Positions 38,672-44,930 of a stretch of 64,000 nucleotides of DNA are shown here, piece after piece (the stretch's first letter is position 1; every line of letters starts with the position of its first letter). Origin of the DNA: Polaromonas sp. (lineage in GTDB: Bacteria; Pseudomonadota; Gammaproteobacteria; Burkholderiales; Burkholderiaceae_C); NCBI RefSeq assembly GCF_010365105.1, contig NZ_JAAFGZ010000004.1, positions 62,001 to 126,000 of the forward strand, written 5' to 3'. A program made the position numbers and the translations under genes. The notes below the pieces were generated by a model, which saw only the letters and a program-made list of their open reading frames with translations, searched no databases and was not told the DNA's origin.

Positions 38672-38718
38672 AGCCGCTCCTGAAATTTCATTGAAATCCT
38701 GTTTTAAGAGGTGACGCC

Positions 38719-39675
38719 ATGGTCAGTGCCGTATTTCACAGCCCGCTCGAAAGCGCCCCGCCGCTCACTTCCGGCGCGGAGCGGAGCGCTACGCATTCAA
38801 TAGCTGCCAATGCACACGGGGCAAGCGCAAAGACCGTAAAAGGCATTGAAACGACCGCTGCGAACGTTGCTTCGGCGACCGGACCGCAGCGGGACTTCCC
38901 GGTACTGTGGCTGCGCGTATTGCCGCCGCTGCTCGGGCTGGCGCTGCTGGCGCTGATCTGGGAGGTGGTGTCGATTGGCACCAAGGGCAGCATCCCGTCG
39001 CCCAGGGAAACCTTCCTGCAGGCGGTTGTGCTGTTCAGCGATCCGTTCTACCGCAACGGCCCGAATGACCAGGGCGTGGGCTGGAACGTGCTGTCGTCGC
39101 TCAAGCGCGTGGCGCTCGGCTTTGGCCTGGCCGCCATCGTCGGCATTCCGGTCGGGTTCCTGATTGGCCGCTTCACGTTTCTGAGCCGCATGTTCAACCC
39201 GCTCATCAGCCTGATGCGGCCGGTGTCGCCGCTGGCCTGGCTGCCGATTGGCCTGCTGGTGTTCAAGGGTGCCGACCCGGCTGCCATCTGGACGATTTTC
39301 ATCTGCTCGATCTGGCCCATGATCATCAACACCGCTGTCGGCGTGCAGCGCGTGCCGCAGGACTACATGAACGTGGCGCGTGTGCTCAACCTGTCGGAAT
39401 GGAAGATCGTCACCAAGATTTTGTTCCCCTCGGTGCTGCCCTACATGCTGACCGGCGTGCGGCTGGCCGTGGGTACGGCGTGGCTGGTGATCGTGGCGGC
39501 CGAGATGCTGACCGGCGGCGTGGGCATCGGCTTCTGGGTTTGGGACGAGTGGAACAACCTGAACGTCAAGAACATCATCATCGCGATTTTCGTCATCGGC
39601 ATTGTCGGCCTGATGCTGGAATACGCGCTGATCAAGCTGGCCACGGCCTTCACCTTTGAAGAAGTCAAATCCTGA
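38719..39675 (+). CDS. nrtB: Nitrate ABC transporter permease, with repeat-derived N-terminal extension
   Basis: The 318-residue membrane permease of the NrtB/SsuC type has about six helices, starting near residue 65 (LPPLLGLALLALIWEVV). The EAA loop is in VARVLNLSEWKIVTKILFPSVLPYMLTG. The first 60 or so residues are hydrophilic, Ala- and Ser-rich, and coded partly by a copy of an interspersed repeat (38788-38852), so the extension is probably not functional. The ribosome binding site AGAGGTG precedes ATG 38719. It lies 47 bases after nrtA. Confidence 0.92.
   Translation: MVSAVFHSPLESAPPLTSGAERSATHSIAANAHGASAKTVKGIETTAANVASATGPQRDFPVLWLRVLPPLLGLALLALIWEVVSIGTKGSIPSPRETFLQAVVLFSDPFYRNGPNDQGVGWNVLSSLKRVALGFGLAAIVGIPVGFLIGRFTFLSRMFNPLISLMRPVSPLAWLPIGLLVFKGADPAAIWTIFICSIWPMIINTAVGVQRVPQDYMNVARVLNLSEWKIVTKILFPSVLPYMLTGVRLAVGTAWLVIVAAEMLTGGVGIGFWVWDEWNNLNVKNIIIAIFVIGIVGLMLEYALIKLATAFTFEEVKS
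38788..38852 (+). repeat. Interspersed repeat copy inside nrtB (copy 2 of 3)
   Basis: About 65 bases beginning GCTACGCATTCAATAGC, with GGGCAAGCGCAAAGACC further on. It shares length and landmarks with 37156-37218 and is read in frame within nrtB. Confidence 0.55.
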
Positions 39676-39678
39676 GAC

Positions 39679-39732
39679 CTTGCGGGACAGACCAAGAATT
39701 TACACGCAGTGAAATTTTGCTCTGTCCCCAAC
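39679..39732 (+). repeat. Direct repeat unit 1, nrtB-nrtC gap
   Basis: CTTGCGGGACAGACCAAG starts the unit, and TCTGTCCCCAAC ends it, so GGGACAGA and TCTGTCCC form inverted ends. The unit is repeated at 39742-39793. Confidence 0.8.
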
Positions 39733-39741
39733 CATTTAGAA

Positions 39742-39793
39742 CTTGCGGGACAGACCAAGAGTTGCACGCAGTGAACTTTGCTCTGTCCTCAAC
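39742..39793 (+). repeat. Direct repeat unit 2, nrtB-nrtC gap
   Basis: The second copy matches 39679-39732 over about 52 bases with few differences. The inverted ends suggest a REP-like or miniature element rather than a promoter. Confidence 0.8.
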
Positions 39794-39814
39794 TGATGAA
39801 AAGAACCCTGAATC

Positions 39815-40630
39815 ATGAACACCTCAGCAAACCCCAAATACATCGACATCCAGGGCGTCGAGCAGACCTTCAAGACCCGGAAAGGCCCGTTCTGCGCGCT
39901 GCAGAACGTCAACCTGAAAGTGGCCAAGGGCGAGTTCGTCGCACTCATCGGCCATTCGGGCTGCGGCAAGTCCACCCTGCTCAACCTGATCGCCGGGCTG
40001 ACGATGCCCAGCCAGGGCGTGCTGCTGTGCGCCAACCGCGAAATCGCCGGCCCCGGCCCGGAACGTGCCGTGGTGTTCCAGAACCACTCGCTGCTGCCGT
40101 GGCTGACCTGCTTTGAAAACGTCTACCTGGCGGTCGAACGGGTGTTTTCGGCGACTGAAAGCAAGGCGCAGCTCAAAAGCCGCACCGATGCGGTGCTGGC
40201 GATGGTCGGCTTGACGGCGGCTAGCCAAAAGCGTCCCGGCGAAATATCGGGCGGCATGAAGCAGCGCGTTGGCATTGCACGCGCGCTGTCGATGGAGCCC
40301 AAGGTGCTGCTGCTCGACGAGCCCTTCGGCGCGCTCGATGCGCTGACCCGCGCCAAGCTGCAGGACGAGCTGCTGCAGATCGTTGCCAACACGCAAAGCA
40401 CGGTGGTCATGGTGACGCACGATGTCGATGAAGCCGTGCTGCTGAGCGACAAGATCGTGATGATGACCAACGGCCCTTCGGCCACGATTGGCGAGGTGCT
40501 CAGCGTTGACCTGCCGCGCCCGCGCAACCGGGTCGAACTGGCCGAAAGCACGCAGTACCAGCACTACCGCAAGGCGGTGATTGATTTCTTGTACACGCGC
40601 CAGGCGCATGTGGAAAAAATCACGGCCTGA
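39815..40630 (+). CDS. nrtC: Nitrate ABC transporter ATP-binding protein
   Basis: The 271-residue ATPase has Walker A GHSGCGKSTLL, signature ISGGMKQR, Walker B LLLDEPFGALDA and the switch histidine in VMVTHDVDEAV. It is of the NrtD/SsuB size and lacks the C-terminal binding-protein domain of cyanobacterial NrtC, so naming as nrtC or nrtD is by convention. It completes the nitrate importer NrtABC. It is separated from nrtB by two direct repeats; no terminator is visible after it. Confidence 0.92.
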   Translation: MNTSANPKYIDIQGVEQTFKTRKGPFCALQNVNLKVAKGEFVALIGHSGCGKSTLLNLIAGLTMPSQGVLLCANREIAGPGPERAVVFQNHSLLPWLTCFENVYLAVERVFSATESKAQLKSRTDAVLAMVGLTAASQKRPGEISGGMKQRVGIARALSMEPKVLLLDEPFGALDALTRAKLQDELLQIVANTQSTVVMVTHDVDEAVLLSDKIVMMTNGPSATIGEVLSVDLPRPRNRVELAESTQYQHYRKAVIDFLYTRQAHVEKITA

Positions 40631-40901
40631 ACACTTTGCGAACCGGTGGGCGCGCAGCAGCGTTCATCGTGTCGCCGCAGGCTATGGAAGGGTTTGCGAA
40701 TGTGCGCGCCAAGCGCTGCAAGGCGGAGGAAGCCTTTGAGGCGTGGAGCGCACCGGCCGGTGCGCAGCCACGCCGACCGCCAGCTGATGGACCGATGAGG
40801 CTATCGACCGCATGTTGCATGGAACTGCAAAAGGGCATGCACTGGAACTATTTTGAAACTTGCCTTCAGCCTGTACGCCACAGGTTCGCAACAGGTACTT
40901 T
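40631..40901. other. Intergenic region between convergent nrtC and CBS gene
   Basis: About 270 bases without a convincing gene. A 96-codon plus-strand frame (40636-40926) runs through it but I recognise no domain and no ribosome binding site. No terminator-like T run is visible. Confidence 0.4.
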
Positions 40902-41342
40902 TCAGCGGTGCTGGCCCGTGATGTAGTGCTCCAGCTGTTCGATAACAAATTTTTGTTCCGAAATAATGTTTTTCACCAAGTCGCCAATCGAAATCAGGCC
41001 GATCAGCTTGTCGTCCTGGACGACGGGCAGGTGGCGCAGCCGGTTGTCGGTCATCAGCGCCATGCATTCTTCGCTGGTTTGCGCAGGCTTGACGAACATC
41101 ACGGCCTTGGTCATCACATCGCGCACCTGCGTCAGCGCCGAGGTACGGCCTTTCAGGGCGATCTTGCGCGCATAGTCGCGTTCGGTGACGATGCCGACGA
41201 TCGCCGTGCCCTCGGTGACCATCAGCGCCCCGATTCCCTTGTCGGCCATGCGCTGCAAGGCGTCCAGCACGAAATCATCTGGCCCGATGGTGTGAACGGT
41301 GGCATCGCCCTTGGATTTGAGAATGTCGGCAACAGTGGTCAT
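40902..41342 (-). CDS. Protein with paired CBS domains
   Basis: The 146-residue protein consists of two CBS domains (about residues 10-65 and 78-135): FVLDALQRMADKGIGALMVTEGTAIVGIVTERDYARK, then CMALMTDNRLRHLPVVQDDKLIGLISIGDLVK. CBS pairs bind adenosine nucleotides and sense energy state. Stand-alone forms are common in betaproteobacteria. I chose ATG 41342 with AGGGAG 9 bases upstream; the longer frame crosses the nirB leader region. Its partner is not known. It is convergent with nrtC. Confidence 0.9.
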   Translation of the reverse strand: MTTVADILKSKGDATVHTIGPDDFVLDALQRMADKGIGALMVTEGTAIVGIVTERDYARKIALKGRTSALTQVRDVMTKAVMFVKPAQTSEECMALMTDNRLRHLPVVQDDKLIGLISIGDLVKNIISEQKFVIEQLEHYITGQHR

Positions 41343-41559
41343 GAATGGCTCCCTCTTGAAAAGATTGCAGATGCAGTCGCGAGTTTCGGGCCATTTGCAC
41401 CGGTAATGCAAGAGTCCGTACCCCCAACCCGAGAATAAAACAAGGGACTCTGCACGCCACCAGCGTTTGCCTGCAGCACAAAGCAGCGCTGCAAACCATT
41501 GAGCAAGCCTGTTGTCCCTCCTGGCGGCACCCGTGCAATGCACGTTTTGAAGGCGCTCA

Positions 41560-41576
41560 TGCACCATGCCGGTTTT
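41560..41576. promoter_or_regulatory. Possible NtrC site upstream of nirB
   Basis: TGCACCATGCCGGTTTT has a perfect left NtrC half (TGCACC) and GGT of the right half at the correct 5-base spacing. It is weaker than the site at 37098. It lies about 115 bases upstream of the sigma-54 promoter. Confidence 0.35.
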
Positions 41577-41593
41577 TAGGCAGCACCCTGGTT

Positions 41594-41658
41594 GCTATTT
41601 TTTAAATAGCAATAACCTCATACAAGATATGCGGAAAAAGCCATATTTTCTTTGAATT
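41594..41658 (+). repeat. Interspersed repeat copy (copy 3 of 3)
   Basis: About 65 bases beginning GCTATTTTTTAAATAGC with CTCATACAAG and GCGGAAAAAGCC further on. It aligns with 37156-37218 and again lies just upstream of a sigma-54 promoter. Confidence 0.55.
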
Positions 41659-41676
41659 CAAGCAATCTCAAGTACA

Positions 41677-41692
41677 TGGCACAAGCTTTGCA
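41677..41692 (+). promoter_or_regulatory. Sigma-54 promoter of nirB operon
   Basis: TGGCACAAGCTTTGCA matches TGGCAC-N5-TTGCA exactly. Transcription should start near 41703, placing the ANTAR hairpin at the very 5' end of the RNA. Confidence 0.83.
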
Positions 41693-41698
41693 TAGTCA

Positions 41699-41769
41699 AC
41701 GTGCGGTCAACGCTGGCCGCACGTAGGCCCGGTGCAATGGCGGATTGGGCAGACAGGACGATGGCGTCC
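41699..41769 (+). promoter_or_regulatory. ANTAR hairpin pair in nirB leader
   Basis: P1 (41699-41724) is ACGTGCGGTC/GGCCGCACGT with one T-G pair and hexaloop AACGCT, which has A1 and G4. A second hairpin (41756-41769), GGAC-GATGGC-GTCC, shares bases with the terminator's 5' arm; its loop has G4 but G rather than A at position 1. The 31-base linker is longer than in the nrtABC leader (3 bases). Confidence 0.68.
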
Positions 41770-41819
41770 CCACGGAGAAGCCGGCTCAGGCCCTGGCAAC
41801 CCGTGCGGACGCCTTTTTT
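41763..41819 (+). terminator. Leader terminator before nirB (attenuator)
   Basis: GGCGTCC plus CACGG (41763-41775, one mismatch between) pairs with CCGTG plus GGACGCC (41801-41813), followed by TTTTTTG. It ends 37 bases before nirB and overlaps the second ANTAR hairpin. Confidence 0.83.
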
Positions 41820-41856
41820 GTTTTTACGAACTGCCGAATCGGGTAAAGGAGTCACG

Positions 41857-44304
41857 ATGAAAAAATCCAGACTGGTCATGATTGGCAACGGCATGGCCGG
41901 CGTGCGTGCGCTTGAAGAACTGCTGAAGATTGCGCCTGATCTGTACGACATCACGGTGTTCGGCGCGGAGCCCCACCCGAACTACAACCGCATCCTGCTC
42001 TCGCCGGTGCTGGCCGGCGAGCAGACGTTAGATGAAATCGTGCTGAACGACTGGTCCTGGTACCTGGACAACCACATCAGGCTGCACGCCGGCTGGACGG
42101 TGACTGAGGTGGACCGGGTGCGCCGCGTGGTGCATGCCATCAATGCCGCCGGCGAAACCCTCAGCGCCGACTACGACCGGCTGATCATGGCCACCGGCTC
42201 CAACCCCTTCATCCTGCCAATTCCGGGCAAGGACCTGAAAGGCGTGCTGGCCTACCGCGACATCGCCGACACGCAGGCCATGATCGACGCCGCCGTGTTG
42301 TACAAGCATGCGGTCGTCATCGGCGGCGGCCTGCTGGGCCTGGAAGCGGCCAACGGCCTGATGAAGCGCGGCATGGAAGTGACCGTGGTGCATGTCGGCG
42401 ACTGGCTGATGGAACGCCAGCTCGACGACGTGGCCGGCAAGCTGCTGCAAAAGTCGCTGGCCGAGCGCGGCATGAAATTTCTGATCGGCGCCCAGACGCA
42501 GGAACTTGTCGGCGGCGACGATGGCCGCGTCAAGGCCGTCAAGTTCAAGGATGGCAGCGAAGTGCCGGCCGACCTGGTCTGCATGGCCGTGGGCATCCGC
42601 CCGAACACGGCGCTGGCCGAAACAATGCGCCTGCATGTCAACCGCGGCATCGTCGTCAACGACACCATGCAGACCACCACCGACGCGCGCATCTATGCCG
42701 TTGGCGAATGCGCCGCACACCGTGGCATCGCCTATGGCCTGGTGGCGCCGCTTTTCGAGCAGGGCAAGGTGCTGGCCAACCACCTGGCGATGTTCGGCAT
42801 TGGCCGCTACACCGGCTCGCTCACCTCGACCAAGCTGAAAGTCACCGGCATCGACCTGTTCAGCGCCGGCAACTTCATGGGCGGCGACGGTGCCGAGGAA
42901 ATCATCATGTCCGACCCGTTTGGCGGGGTGTACAAGAAGCTGGTCATCAAGGACGACAAGCTGATCGGCGCATGCCTGTATGGCGACACGGTCGATGGCA
43001 GCTACTACTTCAAGCTGCTGCGCGACGGCCGCAGCATCGAAGGCATCCGCGACCGGCTGATGTTTGGCGAGTCGAACATCGGCGACACCGGCCACGAAGG
43101 CCACAGCAAAGCCGCCGCCATGCTGGACAGCGACGAAGTTTGCGGCTGCAACGGCGTGAACAAAGGCGCGATCTGCAAGGCGATCAAGGAAAAAGGCCTG
43201 TTCACACTCGACGAGGTGCGCAAGCACACCAAGGCCAGCGCCAGCTGCGGCTCATGCACCGGCCTGGTCGAGCAGATTTTGATGTTCACCGCCGGTGGCG
43301 ACTATTCGGCCACGCCCCGGCTCAAGGCGATGTGCGGCTGCACCGATCTGGGGCATCAGGCGGTACGCGACGCCATCCGCAAGAACAAGCTCCTGGCGAT
43401 TGCAGACGTTTACGCATTTCTGGAATGGCGTACGCCCAACGGCTGCGCGAGCTGCCGCCCGGCGGTCAACTACTACGTCACCAGCACCTGGCCCAAAGAA
43501 GCCAAAGACGATCCGCAAAGCCGCTTCATCAACGAGCGCAGCCACGCCAACATCCAGAAAGACGGCACCTACAGCGTCATCCCGCGCATGTGGGGCGGCG
43601 AAACCAGTTCCAGCGAGTTGCGCCGCATTGCCGACGTGGTCGACAAGTACAAGATTCCGACCGTCAAGGTCACCGGCGGCCAGCGCATCGACCTGCTGGG
43701 CGTGAAAAAGGAAGACCTGGTGAATGTCTGGAAGGACATCGGCATGCCGTCGGGCCATGCCTACGCCAAGGCGCTGCGCACGGTGAAGACCTGCGTCGGC
43801 AGCGAATGGTGCCGCATGGGCACGCAGGATTCGACCGAGATGGGCAAGATGCTGGAGCGCGCCATGTGGCGCATGTACGCGCCGCACAAGGTGAAGTTTG
43901 CGGTCAGCGGCTGCCCGCGCAACTGCGCCGAATCGGGCATCAAGGACGTCGGCATCATCGGCGTCGATTCGGGCTGGGAAATGTATGTCGCCGGCAACGG
44001 CGGCATCAAGACCGAGGTGGCGCACTTCTTCACCAAGCTGAAAACTGCCGCCGAAGTGCTCGAATACACCGGCGCGTTTTGCGAGCTGTACCGCCAGGAA
44101 GGCTGGTACCTGGAGCGCACGGTGCATTACGTCAACCGCGTCGGCCTGGACCATGTGAAGAAAAAAATCCTCGATGACCATGCAGGCCGCAAGGCGCTCT
44201 GGGAACAACTCCAGTTTGCACTCGACGGTGAGCCCGATCCATGGTTTGACTTCAAGGAAGCATCGGTGGACACGCGCCAGTTCATTCCGATTACGGTGAT
44301 TTGA
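41857..44304 (+). CDS. nirB: Assimilatory nitrite reductase, large subunit
   Basis: The 815-residue cytoplasmic enzyme reduces nitrite to ammonium with NAD(P)H. It has an N-terminal FAD/NAD oxidoreductase part (MIGNGMAGVRALEELL; VVIGGGLLGLEAANGL), a BFD-like 2Fe-2S region (CGCNG, then CGSCTGLVEQIL, and a second set CGCTD, CASC), and a C-terminal siroheme/4Fe-4S domain. The siroheme cysteines are C646, C652, C686 and C690 in CVGSEWCRMG and GCPRNCAES. ATG 41857 has AAAGGA upstream; the upstream frame crosses the leader and is not coding. Siroheme is supplied through cobA in the same cluster. Confidence 0.95.
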   Translation: MKKSRLVMIGNGMAGVRALEELLKIAPDLYDITVFGAEPHPNYNRILLSPVLAGEQTLDEIVLNDWSWYLDNHIRLHAGWTVTEVDRVRRVVHAINAAGETLSADYDRLIMATGSNPFILPIPGKDLKGVLAYRDIADTQAMIDAAVLYKHAVVIGGGLLGLEAANGLMKRGMEVTVVHVGDWLMERQLDDVAGKLLQKSLAERGMKFLIGAQTQELVGGDDGRVKAVKFKDGSEVPADLVCMAVGIRPNTALAETMRLHVNRGIVVNDTMQTTTDARIYAVGECAAHRGIAYGLVAPLFEQGKVLANHLAMFGIGRYTGSLTSTKLKVTGIDLFSAGNFMGGDGAEEIIMSDPFGGVYKKLVIKDDKLIGACLYGDTVDGSYYFKLLRDGRSIEGIRDRLMFGESNIGDTGHEGHSKAAAMLDSDEVCGCNGVNKGAICKAIKEKGLFTLDEVRKHTKASASCGSCTGLVEQILMFTAGGDYSATPRLKAMCGCTDLGHQAVRDAIRKNKLLAIADVYAFLEWRTPNGCASCRPAVNYYVTSTWPKEAKDDPQSRFINERSHANIQKDGTYSVIPRMWGGETSSSELRRIADVVDKYKIPTVKVTGGQRIDLLGVKKEDLVNVWKDIGMPSGHAYAKALRTVKTCVGSEWCRMGTQDSTEMGKMLERAMWRMYAPHKVKFAVSGCPRNCAESGIKDVGIIGVDSGWEMYVAGNGGIKTEVAHFFTKLKTAAEVLEYTGAFCELYRQEGWYLERTVHYVNRVGLDHVKKKILDDHAGRKALWEQLQFALDGEPDPWFDFKEASVDTRQFIPITVI

Positions 44305-44305
44305 A

Positions 44306-44405
44306 TTCGTAGGTCGGCTTAGCGAAGCGTAAGCCGACATCCCCGCAACCCGCCGCCGTATTCGCCGATGTCGGGTTACGCCTGCGGCTAACCCGACCTA
44401 CGAAA
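44306..44405. repeat. Palindromic repeat element between nirB and nirD
   Basis: A 100-base element with perfect 12-base inverted ends, TTCGTAGGTCGG and CCGACCTACGAA. Each half also contains its own small palindrome (GTCGGCTTAGCG...AAGCCGAC; GTCGGGTTACGC...AACCCGAC). This form is widespread in proteobacterial intergenic regions as a REP/MITE-like unit. Confidence 0.8.
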
Positions 44406-44469
44406 ATATTGATGAAATAGGCCTCCAGCGCATGACCCACCTGCACTACAAGCTACAAAAGGAATAGCA

Positions 44470-44892
44470 ATGACTGAATGGAAAACGATTTGCCGCGTAG
44501 AAGACATCCCCGTGCTCGGCTCGCGCCGGGTGTCACGCCCGCAGGGCATGGATGTGGCCGTATTTCGCAACAGCGAGGACAAGGTGTTCGCACTGCTCGA
44601 CCGCTGCCCGCACAAGGGCGGCCCGCTGAGCCAGGGCATTGTCTTTGGCACCAGCGTGGCCTGCCCGCTGCACAACTGGAAGATTGGCCTGTGCGACGGC
44701 CAGGCCTCAGCCCCCGACGAAGGCTGCACGCCCCAATTTGCCTGCAAGGTCGATGCCGGCGAGGTGTTCCTCGACGCAGCCGAACTGGCCACGCTGGCGA
44801 TCGACCTGCTGGCGCCCCGGGCCGGGCCGGGTGCCTCGACCGGCGCGGTGGGCGACCAGGCGGTTGCCGTGCAGGCCCCGCACAGCGACTAG
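44470..44892 (+). CDS. nirD: Assimilatory nitrite reductase, small subunit (Rieske type)
   Basis: The 140-residue protein has a Rieske-type 2Fe-2S fold with both ligand pairs present: C46-P-H48 in CPHKGG and C65-P-L-H68 in CPLHNW. Many NirD proteins have lost these ligands, so their presence is noteworthy. The last 30 or so residues are Ala/Gly-rich and not conserved. It starts 165 bases after nirB, with the palindromic element in between, so coupling to nirB is looser than usual. Confidence 0.9.
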   Translation: MTEWKTICRVEDIPVLGSRRVSRPQGMDVAVFRNSEDKVFALLDRCPHKGGPLSQGIVFGTSVACPLHNWKIGLCDGQASAPDEGCTPQFACKVDAGEVFLDAAELATLAIDLLAPRAGPGASTGAVGDQAVAVQAPHSD

Positions 44893-44930
44893 ACCCGACC
44901 TTTTTTGACCGAAGCCTGCGAGGAGCCACC

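Larger units (their letters stand above)
41343..41856. other. Intergenic region upstream of nirB (promoter and attenuated leader)
   Basis: About 510 bases. From left to right it holds the start of the CBS gene, a possible NtrC half-perfect site (41560), a repeat copy (41594-41658), a sigma-54 promoter (41677), an ANTAR hairpin pair (41699-41769) and a terminator (41763-41819). No gene is seen. Confidence 0.7.

Noticed and set aside
39679-39793. CRISPR array
   Set aside because: Only two units and a 9-base gap, not regularly spaced repeats with unique spacers of 30-40 bases.
40636-40926. 96-codon plus-strand frame after nrtC
   Set aside because: No recognisable domain, no ribosome binding site, and it runs into the CBS gene on the other strand.
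44478-44930. N-terminal extension of nasA by 151 residues
   Set aside because: It lies within nirD in another frame and has no NasA-like sequence; ATG 44931 has a good ribosome binding site and is followed at once by the 4Fe-4S cysteines.
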